64,000 nt of DNA from Holophaga sp. (GTDB taxonomy: Bacteria > Acidobacteriota > Holophagae > Holophagales > Holophagaceae). The position numbers were made by a program, and so were the translations under genes. The stretch's first letter is position 1, and each line of letters starts with the position of its first letter. Location of the stretch: NCBI GenBank assembly GCA_016715205.1, contig JADKBC010000003.1:62001-126000 (forward strand). The letters are read 5' to 3'. Shown in pieces: positions 22,614 to 32,171 of the stretch. The notes under the pieces are model-generated. The model ran no database searches. It saw only the letters and a list, made by a program, of their open reading frames with translations, and had not been told where the DNA came from.

Positions 22614-24542
22614 CTACTCGCCACCCTCTTGCAGTTCCTCGCGGACCACCCGGACGGCGGTGTTGATCCAGATGCCGCTGTAGCGACCCCAAAGGGAACT
22701 GAAGCCGGGGCGCAGACGGCCCTTGGCTTCCAGATCCTGAAGTTCGGAGAGCAGCAGCTTCTCACTGGCGCCGCGCTGGATTTCCCGGACCAGGGTCTGC
22801 CGTTTTTCAAAATTGAGGGGCTCCGGGGCGGTGCGGGCCTTGATTCGAGCCACCCAGAGCTGCCCCTCGCCATTCCAGAGGATCGGCGTGAACTTGCCTT
22901 CGGGCGTATCGAGCAGCGCCCTGCGAATACCAGGATGCTGGCCCAGTTCCGCCAGGGCGGTGATGGTGATGTTTTCCTGGGCCTTGGGCTCGCCCAGGGC
23001 CTTCAGATCGCCTGACTGCAGTGCAGCCTGCACCTTGGCCATGGCGGCCTTGCGGGCCTCCTCCAGCTTCCAGGCGGCCAGGACGCGATCCCGAATTTCG
23101 GCCAGGGGCGGCACGGCGATGGGCCGTTCTTCCTGCACCCGGAACACCACGTAGCTGCCCCCCGACTGTTGGAGTTTGGAAACCTGACCCACCTTCATGC
23201 GGAAGGCTTCGTTGGCGATGTAGCTCGCATCTGCGAGGCCCGCGATGGCTGCGGTACCTTCGTTGAGGAAGGGTTGGCTGGTCTGCACCTTCATGCCCAG
23301 GTTGCGGGCGGCAGCGGCCAGATCGCCCCGGTCACCGGCGCGCTTACGGAGTTGTTCGAGGCGTTCCTTGGCCTTGGAGGCAAAGCGATCCTCGGTGAGC
23401 TGGGCGCGAAGTTCTTCCTTCACTTCGGCGAAGCCCTTGGTGCGCTTGCCTTCCAGGCGAATGAGGTGCACCCCGAATTGGGTGCGCACGGGCTGGCTGA
23501 TCTCGCCGATCTTCAGGGCAGCAGCGCCATCCTCGAAGGGCTTGACCATGGAGCCGGATTTGAACCAGTCGTAGAAGCCCTTGTTCTGCTTGGCCGGGGG
23601 GTCCTCGCTGAGTTCTTCGGCAGCCTTGCCAAAATCTTTCCCCGCCAGCAGCTTGGGGCGTAGGTCTTCGGCCTTTTTGCGCGCCGCGGCAAATTCTGAA
23701 TCGGTCTTGGCCTTGAACAGGATGTGGCTGACTTTCATTTCCGTGTACTGGGCTTTCTTGGATTCGTAGGCGGCCTGCAAGGCGGCATCATCCACGGCCA
23801 AGCTGCTGCCGAAGAAGCTCGGATCCAAGGCCACAAACTGAATCACCCGCCGGGCAGGCACCTGGAACCGTGCGCCACCAGCCTTGAGCATTTCGGCCAG
23901 CTTGGCGTCGCCGGGATCGGCCACCGCGGCCATATCGGGCGTTACCGTGAAGGATTCCAGGTTGAGCTTTTCGTTGCGGATGCGGTTTTCCAGATTGACC
24001 CAGGCTTCATCCACCGGCACCTTGCTGGCCTCCTGGTCCACCAGCTTGCGGATGGTCAGCATCTGGCGCGTGGAATCTTCCACCATCTTCAGGCTGATGC
24101 CCTGAGTTTCCAGCAGGTATTGGTTGATCTCGGTGGTTGGACGGAAACTGCCATCTGGATTGACGAAGTAGGGATTCTGCTTCATCTGGGCTTCCAGGGC
24201 GCTGGCCACTTCCTGGTCCGTAACTATGATGCCGTGGCGCTCGGCCAATTCGGCGCGCAGCTTTTCGCCCACCAGTTCACCCAAGGCCTGGTTTTGCAGG
24301 TAGGGCAGCATGGCTTCGAGGTTGGGCTGGCGCCCCATGCGACGCACCATCTCGCTGATCACCCGATCGGTGTCGCGCTTGAGCACATCCCGCCCGTAGA
24401 CCCGCGCCATCACATTATCGGGCGCTTCGGGGTTGCCGGAACTGGGCGCCAGGTAGGCCACCAGGCCCACCAGCACGATGCCCATCACAACGGTCATGGG
24501 CATTTGGTTGCCCTTGAATACTTGGCGGAAATTGCGAAGCAT
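22614..24542 (-). CDS. ppiD: PpiD-like membrane-anchored peptidyl-prolyl isomerase/chaperone
   Basis: 642-aa periplasmic folding factor held in the inner membrane. An N-terminal helix at about residues 15-33 anchors it, followed by a SurA/PpiD-type chaperone region with GRDVLKRDTDRVI and a central parvulin (PpiC) domain at about 265-360 (VSHILFKAKTDSEFAAARKKAE ... FGVHLIRLEGK). A second divergent rotamase-like unit may lie downstream. The length (E. coli PpiD is 623) and architecture fit PpiD rather than soluble SurA. It is divergent from def. Confidence 0.87.
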   Translation of the reverse strand: MLRNFRQVFKGNQMPMTVVMGIVLVGLVAYLAPSSGNPEAPDNVMARVYGRDVLKRDTDRVISEMVRRMGRQPNLEAMLPYLQNQALGELVGEKLRAELAERHGIIVTDQEVASALEAQMKQNPYFVNPDGSFRPTTEINQYLLETQGISLKMVEDSTRQMLTIRKLVDQEASKVPVDEAWVNLENRIRNEKLNLESFTVTPDMAAVADPGDAKLAEMLKAGGARFQVPARRVIQFVALDPSFFGSSLAVDDAALQAAYESKKAQYTEMKVSHILFKAKTDSEFAAARKKAEDLRPKLLAGKDFGKAAEELSEDPPAKQNKGFYDWFKSGSMVKPFEDGAAALKIGEISQPVRTQFGVHLIRLEGKRTKGFAEVKEELRAQLTEDRFASKAKERLEQLRKRAGDRGDLAAAARNLGMKVQTSQPFLNEGTAAIAGLADASYIANEAFRMKVGQVSKLQQSGGSYVVFRVQEERPIAVPPLAEIRDRVLAAWKLEEARKAAMAKVQAALQSGDLKALGEPKAQENITITALAELGQHPGIRRALLDTPEGKFTPILWNGEGQLWVARIKARTAPEPLNFEKRQTLVREIQRGASEKLLLSELQDLEAKGRLRPGFSSLWGRYSGIWINTAVRVVREELQEGGE

Positions 24543-24656
24543 GAGAACTCCAGATGGTTCGAACGCGGGTGGGACCCGGCTCAGTGGCGGGGACCCGAAC
24601 CTCTTAGCGTATCAAAGGATTGCCCTCTCGAATAAACTTGAACGTTGGAGAAACGC

Positions 24657-25163
24657 ATGGCCGTACGACCCGTCATCACCTGGGGGGACCCCCGACTCAA
24701 GCAGAACAGCGCCGATATTGGGGACTGGACGCCCGAACTGGAGACCCTGGTGCAGGATCTCTTCGAGACAGCCCTGGCGGAAGAAGGCCTCGGCATCGCC
24801 GCACCCCAGGTGGGTATCAACCTGAATCTGGCCGTGATCGATACCTCCTGCGGCGCGGATCCAGCCCAGAAAATTGTGCTCATCAACCCGGAAATCGTGC
24901 GCGAGGAAGGCTCCCAGGTGGGCAACGAAGGCTGTCTTTCGATTCCCGGTGTCCACGAGGTGCTGGAACGCCCCCAGCATGTCTGGGTGAAGAATCGCCG
25001 CCCCGATGGCACCTGGTACGAGCTTGAGGGCGAAGATCTCCTGGCCCGGGCCTTCTGCCACGAGATCGATCACCTGCGGGGCAGACTGTTCGTGGAATAC
25101 TTCGGCCCCGTGAAGCGCCAGATCATCCAGCGGAAGTACCAAAAGATCCGTTCGGGCAAATAG
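24657..25163 (+). CDS. def: Peptide deformylase
   Basis: Removes the formyl group from nascent N-terminal methionine. The 168-aa protein has all three motifs: GLGIAAPQVG (residues 44-53), EGCLS with metal ligand Cys93, and HEIDH with ligands His135 and His139 and catalytic Glu136. The ATG at 24657 follows a GGAG at 24647-24650. It is immediately followed by fmt with no gap, the usual def-fmt pairing that adds and then removes the formyl group. Confidence 0.96.
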   Translation: MAVRPVITWGDPRLKQNSADIGDWTPELETLVQDLFETALAEEGLGIAAPQVGINLNLAVIDTSCGADPAQKIVLINPEIVREEGSQVGNEGCLSIPGVHEVLERPQHVWVKNRRPDGTWYELEGEDLLARAFCHEIDHLRGRLFVEYFGPVKRQIIQRKYQKIRSGK

Positions 25164-26087
25164 GTGAAGATCGCCTTCCTCGGCACCCCCGCCGTGGCCG
25201 TTCCAACGTTGGAGCGGCTGGCAAGCCTGCGACCCATCACAGCGGTCTTTTGCAACCCAGACCGCCCCCAGGGCCGTGGTCGGCATCTGGAAGCCCCCCC
25301 GGTGAAGCAGGCCGCCCTGCACCAGGACCTTTCCGTGCATCAGCCCGAAAGCTGGAAACTGCCGGAAACCCGCGAGCTGTGGACGTCCCTGGGCATCGAT
25401 CTGGCCGTGGTAGTGGCCTATGGTCATATTCTCCCGCGCTGGATGCTGGATTCCTGTCCCCTGGGTGTCTGGAACCTGCACTTTTCCCTGCTACCCCGCT
25501 GGCGCGGTGCCTCCCCCGTCAACCACGCCATCCTGGCCGGGGATGCCGAAACCGGGGTGAGCCTCATGGGCATTACGCCAGGGCTGGATGCGGGGCCCGT
25601 GCTGGCTACCTGCCGCCGCCCCATCGGGCTTGAAGATGATGCCGAGGGCTTACTGGAGCGCCTGGCCCAGGATGCGGCCAACCTCCTGGCGGACCACCTC
25701 CCAACTCTCCTTGCGGGCTCAGCCGTGCCCGCGCCCCAGGACGACAGTCGGGCCACCTTTGCGCCCAAGCTGGATCGAGCCATGGCCCGCCTGGAGTTCA
25801 CGCGCCCGGCGCTGGAACTCCATCGCCAAGTACGGGCCCTGCAACCTTGGCCTGGGGTTGAGGGTGAAGTTGATGGTGGCCCGCTGAAAATTTGCGCGGT
25901 GGGACAAATTCGCCCCACTTCGGACCCGGCAGGCACCCTGGCCTGGGATCGCACCGGTGCCTGGCTCAGCGCGGGGGATGGCCACGCCCTTGAGTTGACG
26001 CGCCTACAACGACCTGGGAAACCTGTGCAAGCCGCGTTGCAGACCCTGCAGCCCTGGGGTGCCCAGGGCCGCAAGACCCTCAGTTAA
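25164..26087 (+). CDS. fmt: Methionyl-tRNA formyltransferase
   Basis: Formylates initiator Met-tRNA using 10-formyl-THF. The 307 residues show the N-terminal Rossmann-like start (IAFLGTPAVAVPTLERL), the formyl-transfer motif FSLLPRWRGASPVNHAIL with the conserved Ser-Leu-Leu-Pro-x-x-Arg-Gly, the MGITPGLDAGP segment with its catalytic Asp, and a smaller C-terminal OB domain. It starts with GTG directly after the def stop codon. Its end meets the convergent TPR gene, the two stop codons overlapping at 26084-26087. Confidence 0.95.
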   Translation: MKIAFLGTPAVAVPTLERLASLRPITAVFCNPDRPQGRGRHLEAPPVKQAALHQDLSVHQPESWKLPETRELWTSLGIDLAVVVAYGHILPRWMLDSCPLGVWNLHFSLLPRWRGASPVNHAILAGDAETGVSLMGITPGLDAGPVLATCRRPIGLEDDAEGLLERLAQDAANLLADHLPTLLAGSAVPAPQDDSRATFAPKLDRAMARLEFTRPALELHRQVRALQPWPGVEGEVDGGPLKICAVGQIRPTSDPAGTLAWDRTGAWLSAGDGHALELTRLQRPGKPVQAALQTLQPWGAQGRKTLS

Positions 26088-28817
26088 AGGCGCTTGGCCA
26101 CTTCCCGATAATCGGGGTCCATGTCGAAAACGGCCTGGAAATGGCCGCGAGCTTCGTCGGCACGACCCGCCAGCACCAGGATTTCGCCCAGGTCGTAGCG
26201 CAGGCCGATGGAATCTTCGGGGGAAGCCGGGCGCCTCGATGCCCTGGTGCAGCCAGACCATGGCGGCATCCAGATTGCCCTGGGCTTGTTCGCAGATGGA
26301 GAGCATGGAACAGCATTCCAGGGTGCGCTCGGGGTCGCGCATGGCCTTCTTGAATTCTTCGAGGGCGGGCTCGATGAGCATCATTTCCTTGTAGGCGATG
26401 CCCAGGTTGTAGTGGGTGTCGTAATCGTCCACCTTCACCTGTTGTTCGACGCCTTCGCGGAAGGCATTGAACAGTTCGTCCACGCTGTGGATCTTTTCCA
26501 CCACGTTGGTGGCGTCGTGCATTTCCTCGCCTTCGCCGGGTTCCAGGAGGGAATCCCCCAGCACATCCGTGAGGTCGAAGAACGAGTGGGCGAATTCCGC
26601 ATCATCCGCGAGGCTCTTGGGCTGCACTTCGCGGTGGATGTTCTTGAGGGCTTCCTCCGCACGCTCGATGCGGGCCAGCAGTTCCGGATGGCTGGGCCAA
26701 GTGCTGAGCGCATTTTCGGCCTCGATCTTGGCTTCGTCGGGGCTGCCGTAATCCAGCTGGAAATCGATATCCGAAAGGACCGAGAGCAAATCCTCGCTGG
26801 TTTCGACAGGGGCCGGGGCGGGAATGGAAGGCATCGGCGCAACGACCTGTTTGGGGACGAAGGGCAACGGCTCCAGTTCCAGGGGTTCGAGCTCCTCCAA
26901 GGGTGCTTCAACCTCAGGGGAAAGGCTCGTGGCTGGTTCTTCCTCTTGCATCCACTGCAGGTCGCTGGCATCCACCAACGGGGCCTCAGGAATCTCAGAA
27001 ATCTCCGGAAGGGCAGGCACCTCCGGGACCACCGGCAAGGCCAGGGTGGGCACGCCCGCCTCGGCATCCAGCGTCTCCGGCTCCGGCTCCGGCAGCCCGG
27101 CCGCCGAATAGTCCAAAGCGATCAGAACATCGAGATCACTGGCGGGTTCGTCCAGGCTCGTGGGCACGGTGGGAGGCAGGCTATCGGAACCCGCCCCTAG
27201 CGCAATCCTCGGCGTCATGGGCTCCGGCGCGGGTGCCACAGGAACGGGCGGAGCCGCAGGCGCCACCAAATCAGTGAGCCCCAACATGCGGCGGTGGAGC
27301 CGGGTGGAGCCGGGGAACAGTTCCTCGGCCTTGTCCAGCATCTGCAGGGCCATTTCGCGATGGCCTGTGGCAGAGAGCTTTTCGGCCATCTTGACGAAAT
27401 GCTGCTGCACCTTCGTCATGACACCGGAGGCCCGGTAGATCTCACCAATCCGGTTGATGGCCTCCAGGTTGGCGGGGTCCAGTTCCAGAATCTTTTGATA
27501 GCAATCCTGGGCACGATCGTTGAATCGACTGCGGAGATAGTTGTCCGCCTCCCGCTGCAGTTGCTGGATCTGCATGCGCCGCAGGGGGTCCACTTCGGTG
27601 GTTTCGAGGGCGAAAAAAGGCTCCAGCGCAGGGCCTGAGGTCTGCGGTGGGTAGGCCACAGGCGCAGGAAGGGGCTGGGCTTCGATTTCGCCAACCTTCA
27701 CTCCAAGCCCTTGGAGTTCGGCTTCCAGGCTGCGAATCAACGAGCTATCGTTGGCGGCTGCTGCCTGGGCGTGGGCGTGGGTCAGGGCATCGATCCGACC
27801 GGCGAGATCGCCGGTCTGGTGGGCGATTTCGGCCAACTGGATCCAGGCTTCCCCAGACAGAGCCTGGCCCTGGAAGGCCGAACGCAGAATGCGACTGGCC
27901 TGCTCGCCCATGCCGCGGCGCGCGAAATCCCGCCCGATGGGCTTGAAGAGCCGCAGCCCTTCATCCATGACATTGTTCCGGGCCATTTCCCGCAGCGCAC
28001 GCTCACAGAGCACAGCTGATTTTTCTGGCAGTTGGGGAATCTGACCGAGCACTTCCAGCGCTCGATCCGGGGCCTTGGCCTGGAGTTCCACCTCGGCCAG
28101 AGCTTCCAGGATTTCGATGCTGCGCGGATTGGCGCCCAGACCCTCCCGGAGATGAAGCGCCGCACCCGCGAGGTCCTTTTGCATGATGCAAAGGCGAGAT
28201 TGGGTGAGAAACAGCTTGGGGGAAGCCGTCATCACCTTGGCCCGCTCTAGGATCTGGAAGGCCTCCGAGTGCATCTGCTCAAAAGCAAGCGATTCGGCAA
28301 CCTCAAGGTAGATATCCGAGGCCCGTTCCTTCATGCCCTCTTTGTTGTAGAGATCCGCCAGCTTCACCTTGTTCTTGAGGTTCTTGGGATCCAGTTCCAC
28401 AACCTTGGCGAATTCTTCGAGGGCGCGCTTGAGCAGCCCTTTCTTGGTGTAGAGCTCCGCCATCTCGATGTGAACCTGGATGGCGTCTTTGATCATGTTG
28501 GTGGCGCGGTAGGTATCCGCCAGGCGGATGGCGACATCCACATCTTCGGGGGCCGTGCGGTGGGCCTTCTTGAAAACCGCCGCCGCCTTGTTGGTGAAGC
28601 CATTGCGCTCGTAGCCCATGCCCGCGCGCTTGAACATGCCCAGGGCATCAGGAATTTTCCCGATCTGCAAGTACGCATCGCCTACGCGATTGGCCAGGTT
28701 GAAATCATCGGGCTTGTCTTCGAGCAGCTTCAAGAACTCATCGATGGCGCGGTCGATCTTCCCGCTGCCCATCAAGGACTCGGCCTGCTTTTGCACTTTT
28801 ACGCGATCAATGGCCAT
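26084..28817 (-). CDS. Large tetratricopeptide-repeat protein, interrupted by a one-base frameshift
   Basis: About 910 residues if one base is removed. The N-terminal half is a run of TPR-like helices (AIDEFLKLLEDKPDDFNLANRVGDAYL, and repeats onward), then a Pro/Glu-rich linker at about 530-690, then further TPRs. A run of five G at 26219-26223 puts the last ~45 codons out of frame: one frame ends in low-complexity Arg/Pro residues under fmt, the other continues as a normal TPR (LRYDLGEILVLAGRADEARGHFQAVFDMDPDYREVAKRL) and stops at 26084. Either a real lesion, slippage, or a sequencing error. A scaffold role is inferred. Confidence 0.8.
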
Positions 28818-28851
28818 GGCGGTTCATCTCGGCAATGCGGAAGGAAGGCAA

Positions 28852-29277
28852 TTATGGGGTCAAAAGGTTCCGACCTGTGAACGCGTGTGGAAGCAGGGTG
28901 GAAATCGAGTGCAACGCCCGCTCGGTACGGTTGGCCAGCAGGATGGGCAGATCCTCGGCAAATTCAGCAATGACCTGACGGCACAACCCACAGGGTGGCG
29001 TGAGGGTCTTCGCCTCGGTCACCACCACCAAGGCCACCATGTCATTGGGGCGCATGCCCTGGGCCGCTGCCGCGCAGATGGCGGTGCGCTCCGCGCAGAT
29101 CGTGCCCCCGTAGCTGGCGTTTTCCACATTGCAACCCACGTGCACGGAGCCATCCCGGCACAGAATGGCGGCACCCACCTGGAAGTGGCTGTAGGGCGCA
29201 TAGGCACGTTCCCAGGCCTGCCAAGCGGCCTGAAGGAGAGGATCCCACTGGGGATCGAAGGGCGTCGTGTTCGGCAT
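28852..29277 (-). CDS. cdd: Cytidine deaminase
   Basis: 141-aa pyrimidine-salvage enzyme converting cytidine and deoxycytidine to the uridines. The zinc site is visible: TICAERTA with Cys61 and catalytic Glu63, and PPCGLCRQ with Cys96 and Cys99, the three-Cys arrangement of the small homotetrameric class. FQVGAAI and the GCNVENASYGGT substrate loop are also present. Length is typical. It lies between the TPR and DUF58 genes on the same strand. Confidence 0.94.
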   Translation of the reverse strand: MPNTTPFDPQWDPLLQAAWQAWERAYAPYSHFQVGAAILCRDGSVHVGCNVENASYGGTICAERTAICAAAAQGMRPNDMVALVVVTEAKTLTPPCGLCRQVIAEFAEDLPILLANRTERALHSISTLLPHAFTGRNLLTP

Positions 29278-29298
29278 TCAGCTCCCGGGTATCTGCAA

Positions 29299-30261
29299 CT
29301 AGGTTAATCGGGGGTCTCCCTCGGCGCTACCCACCACCTTTTCGGAGGGTGCCCCTGGCTCGCCCTCGGCTTCGGCCTCAGCCAGGGCTCGCCAGCAGGC
29401 GGTGGAGCCTTCCAGATCCCTGGTCCCGCGCGTGGAACGGATTTCCAGGTGCACGATGCGCTTCTGAAGGCGGGCTTGAAGGATGGCTCCCGACAAGCGC
29501 TCCAATTCCTTCTCGAACTCAGCGCCCACCTGCCAGGCCCGCACATCCAGCTTCAACTGCTGCCCGGCCGGTTCTTCGTCCTCAAGGGTGCGCACCCAGG
29601 GCGCGCCGCGCTGGGCCGTGCGTTTCCAATGCACCCGCTGGATGGAATCGCCCTCGCGGAAGGGCCGCGACCCATCCGGGCTCGCGCTGCCGGGTTTCAG
29701 GAGCGGCCGCACCGCTTCTCCCTTGGCCCCCTGCCGCAGCCAGGATTGCCGCGGGTGGGGTAGCACAAGCACCGCCTGCTCCAGGGGCAACCGCCAAGCT
29801 TTTTCCATAAACCCGAAAGGGTACGAGGTTCGCAGTTCCAGACTCCGCAGGCGAGTCCAGCCGCGGTGTTCGGGGATCAGGTGCAACACCACTTTGCCTT
29901 CCTCCTGACCCTGGCCGCTGGGGTAGAAGCCCGGTTCCACCCGACCGCCTTCCATCTCCAACCGCAGCTCCAGCGCACGAAAGCGCGTGGGTGCCCCGTC
30001 CCGCAGGCGTAGACGCAAACCGCCTCGCACCCGTGCGAAGACGTTGCCTTCTTCGACTCGCACCAGATCCAGGTCCTGGATGGCGTGGCGACTCACCCAG
30101 CCCGACACCAGGAACAGGGCTGTCATCAGCGAAAATACAAGGTACAGAAGGTTATTGCCCGTGTTCACCGCAAACACGCCCACCAGCAGCAGTGCCGCCA
30201 GATACTCCAGCCCCAGCCGCGTGATGGCAAGGCGCAGGCGACGATCATTCCAAAGCTTCAT
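29299..30261 (-). CDS. DUF58-family membrane protein
   Basis: 320-aa protein with two adjacent membrane helices near the N-terminus (about residues 18-57) and a C-terminal DUF58 domain carrying the hallmark SRPFREGDSIQRVHWKRTAQRG. DUF58 proteins usually sit with a MoxR ATPase and VWA proteins; neither is next to this one. Function is unproven in the family. The ATG at 30261 is used; an in-frame upstream ATG at 30351 would extend the protein through the inverted repeat and is less likely. Confidence 0.85.
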   Translation of the reverse strand: MKLWNDRRLRLAITRLGLEYLAALLLVGVFAVNTGNNLLYLVFSLMTALFLVSGWVSRHAIQDLDLVRVEEGNVFARVRGGLRLRLRDGAPTRFRALELRLEMEGGRVEPGFYPSGQGQEEGKVVLHLIPEHRGWTRLRSLELRTSYPFGFMEKAWRLPLEQAVLVLPHPRQSWLRQGAKGEAVRPLLKPGSASPDGSRPFREGDSIQRVHWKRTAQRGAPWVRTLEDEEPAGQQLKLDVRAWQVGAEFEKELERLSGAILQARLQKRIVHLEIRSTRGTRDLEGSTACWRALAEAEAEGEPGAPSEKVVGSAEGDPRLT

Positions 30262-30275
30262 GGTGGGGAAAGGAT

Positions 30276-30545
30276 AGGCACCGTCCAAGAATAAGGTGGT
30301 CAATTGTGCGCAGCGCCGGGCGAGTTTGGCTAGGAGAGGGCCCGCAGGCATGGTGGCTCCATGTCAAGGGTCCTCGACAACGGCAGACGAAGCCCGCCGC
30401 CCCGCACCCGAAGGGCTGGGGCCAGCAGCGCGCCCGCCTGCGTCGAGTGGCTCGAAGGATGTCCCGCATCCCCCTTCGCCACTCTCCTGGTCGGATCGCG
30501 CGGCTGACCTCCAGCAATTGACCACCTTATTCTTGGACGGTGCCT
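30276..30545. repeat. 31-bp perfect inverted repeat flanking a 208-bp spacer
   Basis: Positions 30276-30306 and 30515-30545 are exact reverse complements over 31 bases. Similarity continues inward imperfectly for roughly 40 more bases on each side: both outward-reading flanks carry CTCTCCT followed by a partly matching sequence up to the perfect arm. The pair sits between the divergent DUF58 and permease genes, so each gene has a copy of the same upstream sequence. No target-site duplication is seen. The whole gap between these genes is 323 bases and I see no gene inside it. Confidence 0.95.
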
Positions 30546-30549
30546 TGCT
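30533..30549 (+). promoter_or_regulatory. Possible sigma-54-type promoter of the permease gene
   Basis: TTGGACGGTGCCTTGCT has GG and GC separated by ten bases (GG 30535-30536, GC 30547-30548) with TTGG and TTGC cores, close to the -24/-12 consensus. It partly overlaps the right arm of the inverted repeat. The left copy does not keep the -12 part. Speculative. Confidence 0.28.
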
Positions 30550-30584
30550 GCCACAATGACGAAGAATCCCCTTTCGGACGGCCC

Positions 30585-32162
30585 ATGCTGAAAAATCTTT
30601 TCCGCACCAAGAGTCTCGAACAATTGAAGGCCAAGGCCGAAGAGCCCGAGCATCAGCTCAAAAAGAACCTGGGCACCTTCGATCTCACCATGTTCGGCAT
30701 CGGCGCCATCATCGGCGCGGGCATCTTCAGCGCCATCGGCACCGCCGCCGCAGGCAACCTGGCGGATGGCCGCCCGGGCGCGGGGCCAGCCCTCGTCATC
30801 AGCATCCTTCTGGTGGCCGTGGCCTGCGGTTTCACGGCCCTCGCCTACGCAGAACTGGCCTCCATGATTCCCGTGTCCGGGTCGGCCTACACCTATGCCT
30901 ATGCCACCCTGGGTGAACTCATGGCCTGGATCATCGGCTGGGATCTGCTGCTGGAATACGCCGTCAGCAACGTCGCCGTGGCCATTTCCTGGGGCGATTA
31001 CACTCGGAGCTTCCTGGCCAATGTGATGCACATCCATGTACCCGGATGGCTGGCGTTGGATCCCCGCTCCGCCCTGCAACTGGCGGATGGCCTGCCGGCC
31101 ATGGACGTGTCCGCCAAGCTCCAGGTGCTGGCCCAGGCCAAGGCTGGGTTGGCGAACGGCGCTGCCACTTTCACGAACTGGGCCACCCTCAAGGATGCCC
31201 CTCTGGTCTTTGGCTTCCCCGTCACCATCAACCTGCTGGCCATGATCATCACCATTCTCGTAACGTGGCTGGTCTATGTGGGCATCAAGGAAAGCGCCCG
31301 GGCCAACGCCATCATGGTGGTGGTCAAGGTGGTCATCCTGCTGGGCGTCATCGGCCTTGGCATCAAGTTCATCCGCCACGAGAACTGGGTGCCCTTCGCC
31401 CCCCATGGCTGGAAGGGCATTCAGGCGGGTGCCGCCATCATCTTTTTCGCGTTCATTGGTTTTGATGCGGTGAGTACCACGGCAGAGGAATGCAAGGATC
31501 CGGGCCGCAGTCTGCCCCGGGGCATCCTGTTCTCCCTGGCCATCTGCACGGTCATCTACGCAGCGGTGGCACTCGTGGTCACCGGAATGATGAAATATAC
31601 CGACCTGGCGGGGAAGGCCGATCCCTTGGCCTACATTTTCAGCCAGCAAAAAATGTACATGGCGGCGGGCATCATCAGCTTCGGCGCCGTGATCGCCACC
31701 ACGGCGGCTCTGCTGGTTTATCAAGTTGGGCAACCGCGCATCTTCATGTCCATGAGCCGCGATGGGCTGCTGGGGCCCTGGTTCGGCAAGGTCAGCAAGA
31801 AGTACGGAACACCCGGCAACGCCACCCTGCTCACGGGCATCCTGGTGGCCATTCCCGCCGGATTGATGAACATCGATATCGTGGTGGAACTCACCAACAT
31901 CGGCACCTTGTTCGCCTTCGCCATCGTGGGCGCTGCGGTGATGATCCTGCGGGCACGCAGGCCCGAAGCCCCGCGCCGCTTCCGGGCACCCTGGATCTGG
32001 TTCGTGGGGCCTGCGGGCATCATCTCGTGCATCTGGCTAGCCGCAGGGCTGCCCTTCTCCACCTGGATCCGCTTCTTCGTGTGGCTGGCCATCGGGCTGG
32101 TGATCTTCTTCCTCTACGGGTATCGCAACAGCGTGCTCCACGACAAGAAAGAGAAGGCGTAG
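30585..32162 (+). CDS. APC-superfamily amino acid permease (CAT-like)
   Basis: 525-aa inner-membrane transporter with about 12-14 helices. TM1 carries the substrate-binding glycine motif GIGAIIGAGIF, and TM6 has FFAFIGFDAVSTTAEECKDPGRSLPRGI, the family signature of cationic-amino-acid-transporter-type permeases (YfnA/YhdG-like). The substrate cannot be told from sequence. ATG 30585 is chosen since the N-terminal LKKNLGTFDLTMFGIG aligns with family starts. It lies downstream of the inverted repeat and ahead of ribE. Confidence 0.9.
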   Translation: MLKNLFRTKSLEQLKAKAEEPEHQLKKNLGTFDLTMFGIGAIIGAGIFSAIGTAAAGNLADGRPGAGPALVISILLVAVACGFTALAYAELASMIPVSGSAYTYAYATLGELMAWIIGWDLLLEYAVSNVAVAISWGDYTRSFLANVMHIHVPGWLALDPRSALQLADGLPAMDVSAKLQVLAQAKAGLANGAATFTNWATLKDAPLVFGFPVTINLLAMIITILVTWLVYVGIKESARANAIMVVVKVVILLGVIGLGIKFIRHENWVPFAPHGWKGIQAGAAIIFFAFIGFDAVSTTAEECKDPGRSLPRGILFSLAICTVIYAAVALVVTGMMKYTDLAGKADPLAYIFSQQKMYMAAGIISFGAVIATTAALLVYQVGQPRIFMSMSRDGLLGPWFGKVSKKYGTPGNATLLTGILVAIPAGLMNIDIVVELTNIGTLFAFAIVGAAVMILRARRPEAPRRFRAPWIWFVGPAGIISCIWLAAGLPFSTWIRFFVWLAIGLVIFFLYGYRNSVLHDKKEKA

Positions 32163-32171
32163 GCTTAACGC

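Noticed and set aside
30330..31733. A 467-codon minus-strand frame under the permease gene
   Set aside because: Antisense to a clear APC permease; His/Gly/Asp-rich composition indicates a shadow.
32163..32171. FMN riboswitch before the riboflavin synthase gene
   Set aside because: Only nine bases separate it from the permease gene.
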